A DNA stretch of 64,000 bases from Hericium rajendrae (lineage: Eukaryota > Basidiomycota > Agaricomycetes > Russulales > Hericiaceae). This document shows positions 1-9,506 of the stretch, one piece after another (the first letter of the stretch is position 1; every line of letters begins with the position of its first letter). The notes under the pieces are model-generated. The model had not been told where the DNA came from. It did no database searches and saw only the letters and a list, made by a program, of their open reading frames with translations. The DNA lies in NCBI GenBank assembly GCA_033439255.1, contig CM065882.1, positions 620,001 through 684,000 of the forward strand. The letters run 5' to 3'. The position numbers and the translations under genes were made by a program.

Positions 1-1996
1 CGCGCACCTTCTGCGACCGCGCCCAGCGCCAGAATCGCGCTCTCCCGCTGCAGCCAGTCGTTATTCCACAGCTTGCCCTTGAGTGGCTCAAGCAGCACGT
101 TCAGCAGCTCCGGCCCAAAGCGCACGGCGAGCACGTCGAGCGCCGCCGCGGCGCACTTGCGCAGATTCCACTCGGTCGACATCTCATCGGCGAAGTCGTC
201 GTCATCCTCGTCGTAGTCTTCTTCGTCCGAGTCGAGCTGCTCCTCGCCGTACACCCCCACCTTCTTCGAGGTCGACGGTTCTGCGCCGTTCATCTCTTCG
301 CGCGTGTAGCCATGCGACTTTCCACCATAATGCCGCGGCTTGATGTCGGTCTCCTTATCTGGCACGGACGTGTCTTCCTCGACGTCGGCTTCAAGCCAAA
401 GAAGATCATCCTCGCCATACACCATGCAATCCAGCAGCACAGGCGCTACTCGGTTCAACAATGGGTGGAGGTATGCAGCCAGATCTGGGTCTTCGGCAAA
501 CGTGAGCCAGAACTCGCATGCCTCCAGCGCAACGTTCTCGTTCCTGTCCTTCGTCGAGTACAGCATATACTCCGCGACATTTGGGAGCTCGGGCATGACC
601 TTGTCGGGGCGGGACGCCAGCAGTAGGACGAGGGCCTGGCAGACGTGACGTCGCACGGAGGGATCCTCGTCGGACGCGCGCTTGAAGAGACATGCGATGA
701 ATGTATCGATGTGTGCATACAGCGCCTGGCTGTTCACGGGCACGAAAGACGACAAACACGCGACGGCATGCGAGCGGATTTTCGAGTTCGGATGCTCCGT
801 GAGGACGAGGAACTTGGGTACCATGAAATTGAGAGGGAACGTTCCGTTGATCTCGACATCAAGCTTGCGCGGGTAGTCTTCGCAGGCTTTCTCGAGAACG
901 TTGAATGCGGCCTGCAAAATATCACGTTAGACGCTCGTTATCATAATCGAGATGAAACCAAAGTGAAACGACGGCAATGAAACATGTCGTGATGATGACA
1001 GAGAGAGCTAAATGAAAACATAGAGCTTGTCTTCTCTCGCCTCCTGATCGCGTCTTTCGAGCGCGAAGCAGGTCTGCAGGCATGATGTCCTGTTTGTAGG
1101 TACGATGTCCCATTATGCAGGTACGATGACCTTGTATCAGGTATGGTGGCCTGGTCGGTCTGGAGGGTAGTCCAAGTGTTTTCCGACATCATGTAATGAT
1201 CGTGATTTTCGTCAAAGATGCGAGAATCACATCGCCCCGTGTGGCGGGGTGCAGATCCGCGTATCAGAATTGAGACGCGATCTGACAGACAAGGATGTCT
1301 GATTCATGCAAGCTCGTCCAGCGCTGGCAGGTAGCACGACAGACAAGTTGGCATGAACCACGTTTAGGATGCGATACGGGAGGCAGCGGAACCACCAGCG
1401 CGCAACCCGCGCGCGAACTTGGCGCCGATAGACGCACGCCCCCGTAGCAAAGGAACTGCAGCAAACACAAAAGATGGGATCTCACCTCCTGCTGGCTCTC
1501 GTCTGGCGAATCCAACAAAGTGACGAGCTGCGTCAAACATTCGGCCCATCCCCGCGGCTCCAAGATTCCGAGAAACGAGACGATGTCCTGACTCGCGGCA
1601 TTGCGAATCATCGGACTCGTGTCCGCGAAGGCCTGCAGAATGGCGGCCTTCACGAAGGCGACGACCTCGGGCGGTGAACGGATGACGAGACGAGCATTAT
1701 TCTTGAGGAGGTAGCCGGCGATGGTCCTGATTCGATCCTCCTCCTGGGGCAGCGAAGCGAGGATGTAGGCCAGATACGCGATGTAGTCTGGTACGCGCGT
1801 GAAGTTGTTCAGTTTCTGGAGGAGTGCCGCGGGCGCAGGGTGAGCTGCTCGGTGTTCGACAAGCCGATCGCATAGGAAAGAGAGGGCTCACGTGTGTAAT
1901 GTTGCGTTGCACGGCCGCATTTTCGGTGTCTAGGGATTCGTGGATGGTCTGGAGGATTTCACGGAGGCCTGTTTCTTGCGGAGACCAAGCGTTCAT
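1..1996 (-). CDS. KAP104: Karyopherin beta-2 / transportin (Kap104-type nuclear import receptor), 3' part missing
   Basis: HEAT-repeat import receptor expected to carry PY-NLS cargoes such as RNA-binding proteins through nuclear pores. The start at 1996 gives MNAWSPQETGLREILQ, matching the transportin N terminus. Exon 1 is 1892-1996, exon 2 is 1486-1815, exon 3 runs from 911 off the left edge. Both joins keep phase 0 (ITH|KLNNF and QQE|AAFNV). Visible family landmarks include NVALEACEFWLTFAEDPD, the acidic loop rich in D and E between about 180 and 260 (the loop RanGTP uses to release cargo), and STEWNLRKCAAAALDVLA just after it. The C-terminal cargo-binding half lies outside the window. The second intron is unusually long for this genome (574 bp) and holds short tandem repeats. 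The family call is firm. Confidence 0.93.
1078..1158 (-). repeat. Four 20-21 bp degenerate tandem units inside KAP104 intron 2
   Basis: On the plus strand, units begin at 1078, 1098, 1119 and 1139. Each starts with AGG followed by a CATGATG, TACGATG or TATGGTG core. They lie in the 574-bp intron between 912 and 1485. No coding reading fits. Function unknown. Confidence 0.6.
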
Positions 1997-3287
1997 GGTG
2001 TCGGGCGTCGAGGAGAAGGAGAAAGACAAGTCGAACGCGTTCAGATGTGCTTCAATAAAGTGAAGCGTGATGTGACCGTCACTCGCCCTAACGCTTGCCT
2101 CACCGGTCACGCTGTGGCTCGGCTGCCGCACTGACCGAGATGACCAGTCTTCCCAATCTCTGACTGATGCCTTTGTTCTCCATTCCCCTCCTGCCCACCG
2201 TCTTCAGCCGTACCACCTTATGGTATAGTCCCTTTCCACCGCACTCACGAGAACCCTTCATTTCCCTCCATTTTTGCTCTTATCGTCCTGCCTTCTTCCC
2301 CAGAGACGCAATCAGCCATCTCTTTGTGGATCGAAGTATGCAGAAAGTTCTATCGCGGCCCTTATAGGAAACGCTCGTCCAGCGCTTTGGAGCACTTCTG
2401 TCACACAGGCGGCTGCCTTCGGGCAGCCAATGGCGTCAACACTGTCGACGCATTATGACTGTTAGACGTGGCCCCGGCGATCTAACCAGGGCTTGGAGGG
2501 CATGCACGATGGCCCGACCAGTGGCGATGATATATTGCACCACCACCTCAGACCATCGTGTCCTATCGACCGCTTAGACCACGACTTGCTATCCGGCATC
2601 GATTCCGCGATCTGTTCATCTGATGGAGGTCCTACGAAGCCGGCTTGGTGCAGCTCCGCCTTGTGCACCAGGACTTCCAGCTTCCAGATTAACCTTTTTT
2701 GCTAGCTTACACGCAATGACGGTTTGTGCGTCGTGAGGTTGAAAGCAGCTTCCCTGGTCCCCTGTCGCTGTGAACAGCAACTGCCGGCCACAATCGAATC
2801 TGTTGACAGCTGTACACAACGTTTGCTGGTGGCGTGCCCTGAGTCCACATCCCCGCACCGTGTTACGACACGTTCCTCGACTCATGGCTCATTAATCTCG
2901 GTTCCTGCCACCAGAGAAGAACATCTTGTACGCGAGCACACGAATTCTGTCACGCCGCTGTTCGGCGATTCCTTCCGGTTCCGTCTTTCGCAGACCCCTT
3001 GACTTACGGAGACTACGTCTGCAACAATTGCGTGTGTATATTGTACGACGTGGAAGATAGACAATAAGTATACGAACAATGTTGGTGCCATGCGCCTATG
3101 ACGTTGCAATTTCTATAGACAGCCAGCACAGAAGATTTACACTAAGCGTCAAATAAGCTAACGAGAAGAAATGAATGATGATAGCCCAACTAGAAGCCGG
3201 TAACCCAAGAATAAAAGTACATAAATACCGCTCCCGAATGAATGACGACACGAGGCACTAGTGTGAAAGGGTGTGTACGCCCGCGGG
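1997..3287. other. Intergenic region between KAP104 start and FSH1 end
   Basis: No convincing gene. The region should contain the KAP104 promoter just right of 1996 and the FSH1 3' UTR near 3287. Open frames here are short and lack plausible splicing or family similarity that I recognise. Confidence 0.5.
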
Positions 3288-4545
3288 CTATTGCGACAGC
3301 GCCTTGAAATACGAGTTCTTCAGCAGCAGCGCATACTCAACCTGCAGCACCGCGACCGCGTCGGCCTTCCCCCCGCGCGTCGGCGACGGCGCGCGCGAGG
3401 CGGGCGCGCGCCCGGGGCCCGGCACGTCGCCGAGCGGGTCGTCCATCCACGCCTTGAAGAACACGCGCCAGCTCGTCTTGGACGGGACGAAGTGCCCGCC
3501 GGTGTGCTCCTCGAGGCGCGGGGTGCCCGAGACGCGCAGCAGCGTCCACGACCACTCCTCGATGACCGTGATGTCGGTCTTCCCGACGACGTGCAGCGCG
3601 GGCGTCTCGAATGGCCGCGCGAAGAGCGCGTCGGAGAGCGGGCATGGCGGGCGGTAGCCCGCGACGGCGACGCAGAATTTTCTGGGGGCGGTCAGCTAGG
3701 TGGTGTGCGGGCGGGGAGGACGTACAGTGGGGGGTGGGGAGGAGGCCGTCGACGACGAACGATGGGTGGAGATGCGGCCGTTCAAGCTACATCTGGGTAA
3801 GCAGATGCAAGAATACAGAAGACCGCTTCACCCACCAGCGCAGTGATAATAGCAGCCATAGCGGCGCCCTGGCTACCCACCTCCATTCAATACAGCCTCG
3901 CACACAAAACACGCTCCACGAACCTAAACCCAAACACGCCCTACTCCCGCGTCAGCATCACCCCACTTAATAACCATCAAAACGGCACGCACGTCGAACC
4001 GCTCGCGCAGCAGGATGTCGCGCAGGTACGCGATGCTCTCGTCCATGCCCTCGAACTGCGGGTGCGCCGGCCCGCGGTTCTGCCCCAGTAGCCACCACGC
4101 GCGCGGCGCGCTCTCTGGCCGCGCGGGGTCGGGGTCCGCTGCGAGCTGGTTCGACGCGTCGCAGAAGCTGCCGCCGATGTCGGCGGGGCGCAGCACGATC
4201 GGCGCGTCGACGAAGACTGCGCGCAGTTCCAGGCGTGAGAGGTAGGTTAGAACCGGAGAGAGAGTGAGGCGCACTGAGTTCGACGTCCGAGCCGCAGGTT
4301 TGCGCGAGCGACGCGAGCTGGTGGACAGGCGTGTCAGTGTCGCGTAGTTGGCGAAGAAACGGCCAACTGACCCGCTTCTTGAACGTACTCGCGTTCTGTG
4401 TGTATCTGTACGCACATCAACATAGTTCCCAGATATATGCGTGGTAAAATATGTTAAAAGCATATCATCAGTTGAACTCCCCATGCGGATAGCGGAGCAC
4501 GTACCCGTGGAGGCAGAGAACCTTCAGCTTCGACGAGGAAAACAT
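3288..4545 (-). CDS. FSH1: FSH1-family serine hydrolase
   Basis: Alpha/beta hydrolase of the fungal FSH family (serine esterase fold; physiological substrate generally unknown). Start ATG at 4545 gives MFSSSKLKVLCLHG. Exons: 4505-4545, 4372-4405, 4275-4317, 3993-4216, 3924-3940, 3836-3872, about 3722-3786, and about 3288-3681. Family blocks in order: LCLHGYTQNASTFKKR, ELIFVDAPIVL, RAWW, FEGMDESIAYLRDIL, nucleophile elbow GVFGFSQGAA, LERPHLHPSFVVDGLLP, VGKTD (Asp), EEHTGGHFVP (His). The nucleophile serine codon is split across a 17-nt micro-exon and the next exon. The last intron (around 3682-3721) has an uncertain donor. Ser-Asp-His are all present, so the enzyme is probably active. A TATATA lies about 100 bp before the start. 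Confidence 0.9.
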
Positions 4546-5355
4546 GGCATGCGTCAGTGCCAGCACTGGCTACTCACGTACTGGGTCTATAGACAGATGA
4601 GGGAGAAAAAAGATGTTGCGCGGGCGCGAGGCCGTGCACCGTATATAACGCACAATGCGCCGAGAAAAGACGAGCATATGTGTTCAATCACTGATTACCT
4701 TCAGGAAGCTCCGCTGCCATTTTGTCTCTAAGGGACAGCGAGCTCATGGCGCCGTACGCAGGAGGAATTTAACATACGCCCTGGCCCGGGGCATTTGTAT
4801 GATGCAGGGTTATTTCCGGCATCTGTAGACAATGTCAATAGTAAGCGCGTTACGCGTGGATGGAGCCTGCAGAGTCCCTCTTGACCGATTAACATGGTTG
4901 CGTCATGAGACTGCGTCGTTTATCCTGCAGGAATATGGTGTGAGCGACATTGAAGCGACGTGCAAAGTAGCTGAAGGATGGAACCCATGTGCACGTCGCA
5001 CACCTACGAGGAAACTGTAACCCAAGAACATATCTTTCGATCACCGTTGCAGAATCCGCATCACTCGTCATTATTGATATATCAATGTGCGTCCTGACGT
5101 CGTAATTCGAAGTGATGGGCTTGCCCATCGATACCCATCGTCTCCAAAGAACGAACAAAACAGTCGGGGCAATGCTTGCTCCTAATGAAATGGTACGCTG
5201 TTATAATATACAGATATAGCGATGAGCACACACCGACACGAGACACAAATCGCAGGCAAAAGGGTATGACTACACCATCCGCTCAGTCCGTGTCCCCGCA
5301 TCACAAATCCCATCACGATGGCGCACAGCCGCCGAGCTCCCACAACGGGCCAAGT
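4546..5355. other. Intergenic region between FSH1 and SFC1
   Basis: Holds the FSH1 upstream region and the SFC1 3' UTR. I see no gene in it. Confidence 0.5.
4642..4647 (-). promoter_or_regulatory. TATA-like box upstream of FSH1
   Basis: TATATA about 97-102 bp upstream of the FSH1 ATG at 4545, in the correct orientation. Position fits a core promoter; no other support. Confidence 0.4.
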
Positions 5356-6568
5356 TCACTCGGCATACGTATCGTCCTCGACGACCGCGCTCATCTGCTC
5401 GATCCACAGCCGCACGCGCTCGTACACCGCGAACACGATGGCCTGGCCAGGCGCGACGCGCAGCACGCGCGGCGTGATGCCCTTGTAGAACGAGCGCGTG
5501 CCCTCCTGGCGCCACATGTCCCCCGCAATCGACGTGATGCGCTGCAACGCGGTCGATTCCGGCGGGAACGATGACTTTTGCAGTCCTGCAGAGCGAATAG
5601 GTCAGCCCGAGCAAGTGAGGGCGAAAAGCAGAGCGTACTCGTCTTGATGGTGTCGATGGGCGCGTTGGAGAACGGACCCATAGCGCCTGAGATGAGGCCG
5701 ATGAGCATGTGCTGGTAGGACGGCAGCTCCGTGACCGTAGGCTGCAGCTTGTGCGCCAGTTTTTTCAGTTCCTGGTACGCAGTGAAGTTTGCGCCTGCGC
5801 GCAGTCAATACCCGCACACACCCGGATAAGTGCCGAGCGCACCTTGGTTCGTCGCCTGCCGCAGCGCGGTGAGCGTCACGCCGCGGTAGAGGACGCTTGG
5901 GCCCTCCTCGCGGACAATGGTGTACACGGCGTGGCCCGCGTTGCGGTAGCGCGGCGCCTCCAGCGGGTCTGCGAGCGAGTGCATCTGCGCCTGCAGCCGG
6001 ATCTTGACGACCTCCATCGGGTTCACGACCAAGATCGCCTCCGTCGTCCCTGCGCCCAGTCCCGCTGCGCACGCGCGTCAGCAACGACGGGGAAGGCAAG
6101 GGGGGATACGCACCGATGAAGATGCTGCCGACGCTTGTGGTGCCTGTCTGCTTGTTGGCAAGCCAGCCCTTGTACTTCTCGAAACTTGCGAAGCGGATCG
6201 CCATCTTGGGCACGATGCCGGCGAGCACGGCGCCGAGGCCCTTGTACAGCGCGAGAAACGTCTCGCGCCGAACGATCATCGCGCCCGTCGAGATGAACCC
6301 GCGGGGCTTGGTCTATTTACCGCGTTAACATCGAGCAAATATGAGCTTATACGCGGCTTACTCCTGGCGCACGCCCCGTCCGGGAGAGCTGCATGCGGAC
6401 CTTAATGGTGTCGAGAGGCTGGCAGCATAACTACACCGTCCGCTGGACATGAGCAGAAAGCAGCGACAGCAGCATTAGAAAACTTACCGCCTCCATTGCC
6501 CCCGCCGCCCCGCCCGCTACGATGTGCGTCCCGAACCCAACAGGCTTCTTCTCTCCCGCGCGCGACAT
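5356..6568 (-). CDS. SFC1: Mitochondrial succinate/fumarate carrier (SFC1/ACR1 type)
   Basis: Inner-membrane carrier expected to exchange cytosolic succinate for mitochondrial fumarate, linking the glyoxylate cycle and the TCA cycle. Six exons: 6488-6568, 6362-6430, 6114-6312, 5843-6064, 5639-5794, 5356-5585; they sum to 957 nt (318 residues), the usual size for the family. The three carrier signatures are visible: PLDTIK, PMEVVK and PIDTIK, one per repeat. Diagnostic SFC1 stretches include GFISTGAMIVRRETFLALYK, LVVNPMEVVKIRLQAQ, YRGVTLTALRQATNQG, LISGAMGPFSNAPIDTIK and ITPRVLRVAPGQA. All introns are 48-57 bp GT-AG. The start at 6568 (MSRAGEKKPVGFG) directly precedes the first transmembrane segment. 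No defect seen. Confidence 0.95.
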
Positions 6569-7983
6569 ATTCGCATAAATCACTCACAAAGTCTACGGAG
6601 CGCAAGCCAGGGATTCTAGAGCGGTTAGAGACGTAGGTGTGGATGCAGATGCATTTCAATGGCTCAACAGAGGCCAGCCGAGTCGAAGAAATGCGGGGAA
6701 GCCGGCACGTGAAAATGCAAATGTCGGTCTTGCGCCCCGCCTTCATGGGGCCGAGGTCCATGCCCGCTCTGGCTCCGCAGTCGGTGCCCCGCTTCCGTTG
6801 CGATCGCCGGCCCCTGCACAACTTAGGTGCTTTGCGGCGGCGATGGTCCGTATTTTCGCGCGCATTTAGACGTATTCATGGAGTGCGGGGCGCGTGATTC
6901 CGGAGGTAGGACGGTCTTGTGGGTACAGACGGCAGATTTGCGGCAGACAGACGGCAGCCAGGAAGGCGCAGCGGGATAGCTTGTAACCTGGATGCCGAGC
7001 CCGCTTTATGGGACATCCGGGGCGGTTGGTGCGGGGCTCCGCGTCGAGGTGGGGGAGAGGAGGAAGAAGGCTGGAGCGAGAGCGCTCGTATAACGCTTCT
7101 ATGTATCATAGACGACATGTTTCCTTCATCACATCATCTTGCTGTTACCACATCAACGTGTGGTCCTTTACGCGTTACGTCTCTTTGACCATCTTGAACC
7201 CGCCGTCTCAAACGTGTCTGTTACAACGATCCTCGTGGCCTATATGATGAGGTACCGAGATAATCATATCTATGCTCAAGCCATTCGGCTCTTCCTGAAC
7301 CGTAAGCAACAGCATGGTAAAAACGAACCCCGCCTGAACACACAACACCCTTTATCCTTTTGACCTGATGTTCTAACTTACCAACACAAAGGTCTTACCT
7401 CCCGTACTCCCTAGGATGGATTGGATAGTACCTGTCCCATGTTTGATCGGGAGCTGTGGGTGGCATCGATGTCGCATAGATAACAGGTATGTACTCAACG
7501 ATGTGTCGTGGTCGGGACTTCGCTTTGCGCTTCGTGTTCTATCGAGCAGCATCTCCTGCGAACGGACGGTCGCGGACATACAAGTCCAGACCACATTGGC
7601 TGTATGCGGCACGAGTCGCGGTCTTCGACGGTCATTGGCCAGGGCGAACATCTTCCTATCTCGCTCTCGATTCTGCCGGGTCTCGCCAATTATCTTCTGC
7701 TTCGCGTCGGGAAATGTCGCGTCGCCAGCCGCGAATCTTCGTGAAGTTGTTGGCGATATCCATGATGTTGGCAGACCGGATTCGAAGCTAGCTAATTGAC
7801 CAAGAACTCCGTTCACAAAGGCGGAGAGAGTACCCGAGTGAACAACTAGAAATCAGATTGATTCTGTGATGAACTCAATGCTGATTGCTAGTTCGTGAGG
7901 TGGGGAGGGGAGTTTTGGGGAGCAGCTGAGGGGGCACGTGATGGAGGCACGTGACCCATATGATGAGCGCGTCGCGCATCAAC

Positions 7984-8006
7984 GGTCGCGCGCCGAAGGC
8001 GCGACC
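7984..8006. repeat. GC-rich hairpin in the 3' terminal region of the YR element
   Basis: Arms GGTCGCGC and GCGCGACC are perfect reverse complements around a 7-nt loop. It lies about 200 bp beyond the recombinase stop. Could be part of a terminal repeat or a recombination site. Confidence 0.55.
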
Positions 8007-8100
8007 TGCTGCTGTCCCGAAAACTCGAGCTGCCTGCAAGGCAGGGAGAGCCCGGCAAATGCCGTACACCTTCTCCAGGTCTTAGGCACCGAGGCCCCAC

Positions 8101-8176
8101 CTAGAGCGCAGCTCACTAACCCTCGGGGTCTAAAGACCCCTGACCCCCGAGCCACCCCACACTAGAGCAAGCTCAA
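8101..8176. repeat. Imperfect direct repeat flanking a GGGGTC/GACCCC hairpin
   Basis: CTAGAGCGCAGCTCA (8101) and CTAGAGCAAGCTCA (8163) repeat about 62 bp apart. Between them, 8125-8140 is a perfect hairpin with 6-bp arms GGGGTC and GACCCC around TAAA. The repeats sit 25-100 bp beyond the recombinase stop, where YR elements keep split direct repeats. Confidence 0.5.
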
Positions 8177-8201
8177 AACACTGAAAACATGATAACATTG
8201 A

Positions 8202-9506
8202 TTAAGAATCCACCCCATGAGCAAAATCATCCATGACAGAGTGTAAGTAACTAGGGTCTCTGCCCGAAAAGGACTTGGAAATGAAAAAGGGGAGAATGTC
8301 CTGAATCTTCCGCCAATACAATAGAAACGCATCTGAAAGCCATCTCCCTTGCTTTGCCACAACCTCTGGAGGAACGCCCATTAAGAGCAATTCTGTCGCG
8401 CCTCCAATGCGAAAGCTGTGACCTCCCGAAATGCCCTCAAAGCCTGCCTGTGTCCAAACATCATTGCACCGCCGCAGAAAAAGATCCTTCGTCAAAGGGA
8501 GCCAAGAGTCATCCTGAATGAATGCGAACAACGGTGCTGAAGAAGGAATGTCTTTGTTGACGCGTAAGTGAAATTCTAAGGCATATAGTGGCGAAAGACG
8601 ACCCGCTATGTCTGTGATGGAAATGTCCGCGCCCGCGGCGCCTGTGGTTTTCGAAAAGGGAATATGTAATGTAGCATACCGCGCGCGAGTGCGGCTCCGA
8701 CCGAAAGAAAGAGGTGAGCCACGAGTAACGTTTCGAGATGAATGAAAAACTGAAGAAGAGGCTGGAATAAGTTCGCCGAGTCGACAACAAGACCAGAAGG
8801 CAATAGTCGCCGTAGCCCAAACGGCCGAGTCTAAAGAATTAGAGAAATCAAGCCCCTTGAGCAGAGTCTCCATATGCGCATGAGTAACGGGTGGGCGGAG
8901 AGGTCGACGAGAAGAACTAGGGGCGAGTTTCTTGACCCCCGCCAAGGCAGCCTTGAGTTCAGGGCCACCTTGCCAAGGAGCGCCTTGCATTTTATGCCAT
9001 AGCTCGAGCCCGCTAATCCATTGCTGTGCTGATCCAACTTTGCCTGCACCCGCGGCGACAAAACCCGCGAGAAGCGTGTCTGATGCGGGGACACGAAGAG
9101 ACTCTGGAATCTTGAAAGCATCGCAGTATTGAGTGAAACGTAACAGTCCTGCACCGTAGACGGCGCGTGTAGCAGGTTCGACCGAAGATAATTTGACAAG
9201 CTGAAGGCGATCGAAGGCGGGTGATGAAAGGAGAGCACGAGCTTCTCCACCATACAAGAGTCCATGAGGCGAAGTCCAGAGAAGAATACGGTCGCGAGCG
9301 GGGACCTGAGGGCGAAATTCGGATGGGGCATATGAGTTACCAGCCTTGGGCTTCCTAGCCCGAATCACTCGGTCACCAGATGTGCGCGGAAGTGGTATGA
9401 GAATGCCGCCTGAACGACTTTCTGCGGATATCACTACATCTGCGACCGCGTCCGCTATCGCGGACGACATGGCGATGCGATTACCTAAACAGCTTATGTT
9501 TAGCAA
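8202..9506 (-). CDS. Tyrosine recombinase of the YR retrotransposon
   Basis: 434-residue integrase-like enzyme that should insert the circular cDNA without a DDE integrase. A SAM-like N-terminal half (about residues 90-190) precedes the catalytic domain. Catalytic landmarks: WSCCRLGELIP (first Arg), GGHSFRIGGATELLLMG (the HxxR box), GRWLSDAFLLYWR (WxS context and the Tyr nucleophile). The start MLNISCLGNRIAMSS overlaps the end of the RT-RNase H frame by 26 nt, as is common between frames of such elements. No stop or frameshift interrupts it, so it may be functional. It could be read by reinitiation or from a separate transcript; the sequence does not decide. Confidence 0.88.
   Translation of the reverse strand: MLNISCLGNRIAMSSAIADAVADVVISAESRSGGILIPLPRTSGDRVIRARKPKAGNSYAPSEFRPQVPARDRILLWTSPHGLLYGGEARALLSSPAFDRLQLVKLSSVEPATRAVYGAGLLRFTQYCDAFKIPESLRVPASDTLLAGFVAAGAGKVGSAQQWISGLELWHKMQGAPWQGGPELKAALAGVKKLAPSSSRRPLRPPVTHAHMETLLKGLDFSNSLDSAVWATATIAFWSCCRLGELIPASSSVFHSSRNVTRGSPLSFGRSRTRARYATLHIPFSKTTGAAGADISITDIAGRLSPLYALEFHLRVNKDIPSSAPLFAFIQDDSWLPLTKDLFLRRCNDVWTQAGFEGISGGHSFRIGGATELLLMGVPPEVVAKQGRWLSDAFLLYWRKIQDILPFFISKSFSGRDPSYLHSVMDDFAHGVDS

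Larger units (their letters stand above)
6569..8201. other. Intergenic region upstream of SFC1, up to the retrotransposon
   Basis: No gene that I can support. Overlapping open frames on both strands at about 7373-7816 have no recognisable domain. From about 7930 on there are GCACGTGA motifs repeated 14 bp apart and strong hairpins that probably belong to the 3' end of the adjacent retrotransposon. Confidence 0.45.

Noticed and set aside
83-343. Arg-rich plus-strand open frame at the left end
   Set aside because: Antisense shadow of the KAP104 acidic loop; low-complexity Arg/Ser sequence.
3337-3645. Ala/Arg-rich minus-strand frame over the FSH1 3' exon
   Set aside because: Alternate frame of the real exon with GC-biased composition.
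7373-7816. Overlapping 120-150 codon open frames on both strands
   Set aside because: No domain, no convincing start context or splice structure, and both strands are equally open.
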